Shown here piece after piece: positions 39,148 through 39,436 of a DNA stretch of 39,436 bases; the first letter of the stretch is position 1, and each line of letters begins with the position of its first letter. This stretch comes from an uncultured Anaerolineae bacterium. Lineage in GTDB: Bacteria; Chloroflexota; Anaerolineae; JACIWP01. A program made the position numbers and the translations under genes. The notes below the pieces were generated by a model that was not told where the DNA came from, did not search any database, and was given only the letters and a program-made list of their open reading frames with translations. The DNA is taken from positions 1 to 39,436 of the forward strand of contig CALIBQ010000030.1 of the NCBI GenBank assembly GCA_938049385.1, written 5' to 3'.

Positions 39148-39234
39148 TCGCGACGGCTGGAGCCACAGCAACAACTGCGCAGCCGCAGTTCCAACTGGCA
39201 GGCGATGAGTTTTTTCAACATCCTCAGCAACCCC
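39148..39234 (+). repeat. Dispersed palindromic repeat, copy D
   Basis: GCGACGGCTGGAGCCACAGC, then GCAGCCGCAGTTCCAACTGGCAGG and GATGAGTTTTTTCAACATCC match the ends of copies A-C, while the inner palindromes are missing. No promoter follows here. The rest of the gap up to 39367, about 130 bases, shows nothing I recognise except the likely outer edge of the IS630-type element. Confidence 0.6.
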
Positions 39235-39367
39235 TCTTTGGGTGATAGTACCGCGTCCGGGCACAGCCAGGCCCTCAACACGCATGCCGCAGGGAAGCTA
39301 GTACTTGACCACGTTGGTTTCATACGGTATCCTTCTCTCCATGACATTCATGTGGAGGGAAGGAATC

Positions 39368-39436
39368 ATGCCCAGGCCCAAGGTGTACGCAGTCGAGCTG
39401 ACCGGGGAACAACGATCACGTCTGCTTGAGCTGGTC
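39368..39436 (+). mobile_element. Start of an IS630-family transposase gene (cut by window end)
   Basis: Twenty-three codons are visible: MPRPKVYAVELTGEQRSRLL and then ELV. This matches the usual N-terminus of IS630/Tc1-type transposases, in which a short basic start is followed by a helix-turn-helix with ELT-x-EQR-x-LL. GGAGGGAAGG lies just before the ATG. The left terminal inverted repeat and TA target site would be upstream, perhaps near 39290-39320, but I cannot fix them without the other end. The catalytic DDE residues are outside the window, so I cannot say if the element is intact. Confidence 0.75.

Noticed and set aside
28131-39234. CRISPR array formed by the dispersed repeats
   Set aside because: The copies are kilobases apart, unequal in length and without regular spacers or cas genes.
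38946-39347. A 133-codon minus-strand frame upstream of the deacetylase gene
   Set aside because: It reads through a palindromic repeat, hairpins and a terminator, and has no recognisable domain.

Overview
The window is GC-rich, gene-dense bacterial DNA, almost certainly from a member of the phylum Chloroflexota, probably Anaerolineae or a close relative. This rests on gene content, not on a search: lipoproteins with long Pro-Thr linkers, a primosome operon of dnaB, a DnaD-like gene and a DnaC-like loader, and very frequent GCCGGC words. No rRNA, tRNA or CRISPR array was seen.

Region 1 (1-5900). A leftward methionine/aspartate unit starts with a SAM-I riboswitch and its terminator (1531-1728), followed by cystathionine gamma-synthase (metB type) and an aspartate kinase cut by the window edge. 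Back to back with it, a rightward four-gene unit encodes a small Cys-rich DUF6485-type protein, a SagB-type nitroreductase lipoprotein, a glycoside-hydrolase/M23-peptidase fusion, and an ARMT1/DUF89 phosphatase.

Region 2 (5968-13670). A seven-gene leftward unit reads, in transcription order: zinc-ribbon/HEAT/TIM-barrel fusion, YqeB-like protein, XdhC-family protein, dihydrolipoyl dehydrogenase, 2-oxoacid:ferredoxin oxidoreductase gamma-alpha and beta subunits, and a 108-residue unknown protein.

Region 3 (13780-20850). A rightward DNA repair and replication block holds mutL, a DUF151 bifunctional-nuclease protein, dnaB, a DnaD-like protein and a DnaC-type loader with two complete AAA+ domains, followed by a GT9 glycosyltransferase.

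Region 4 (20850-28150). An envelope block contains an SH3 lipoprotein, a membrane-anchored glycoside hydrolase, a GT39-like polytopic glycosyltransferase, a three-LysM protein and a GT2 glycosyltransferase.

Region 5 (28150-39436). An ECF-type Co/Ni transporter (cbiM, PDGLE/cbiN-like, cbiQ, cbiO) follows a consensus promoter with a 16-bp perfect palindrome. Next are a REC-GAF-kinase-winged-helix protein whose phosphoacceptor His is replaced by Gly, a double OB-fold protein, and an Mrp/ApbC ATPase. Leftward genes follow: a D-cysteine desulfhydrase-like enzyme coupled to a Memo-family protein, and a polysaccharide deacetylase lipoprotein preceded by a leader-like RNA with a terminator. The window ends in the first codons of an IS630-type transposase.

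Four related GC-rich palindromic repeats lie in the intergenic gaps of region 5. Three of them run directly into a recognisable promoter. The strongest candidates for something new are the His-less kinase/DNA-binding fusion, the double DnaC loader, the GH-M23 fusion, the in-frame fusion with an internal ribosome binding site, and the repeat-promoter junctions.
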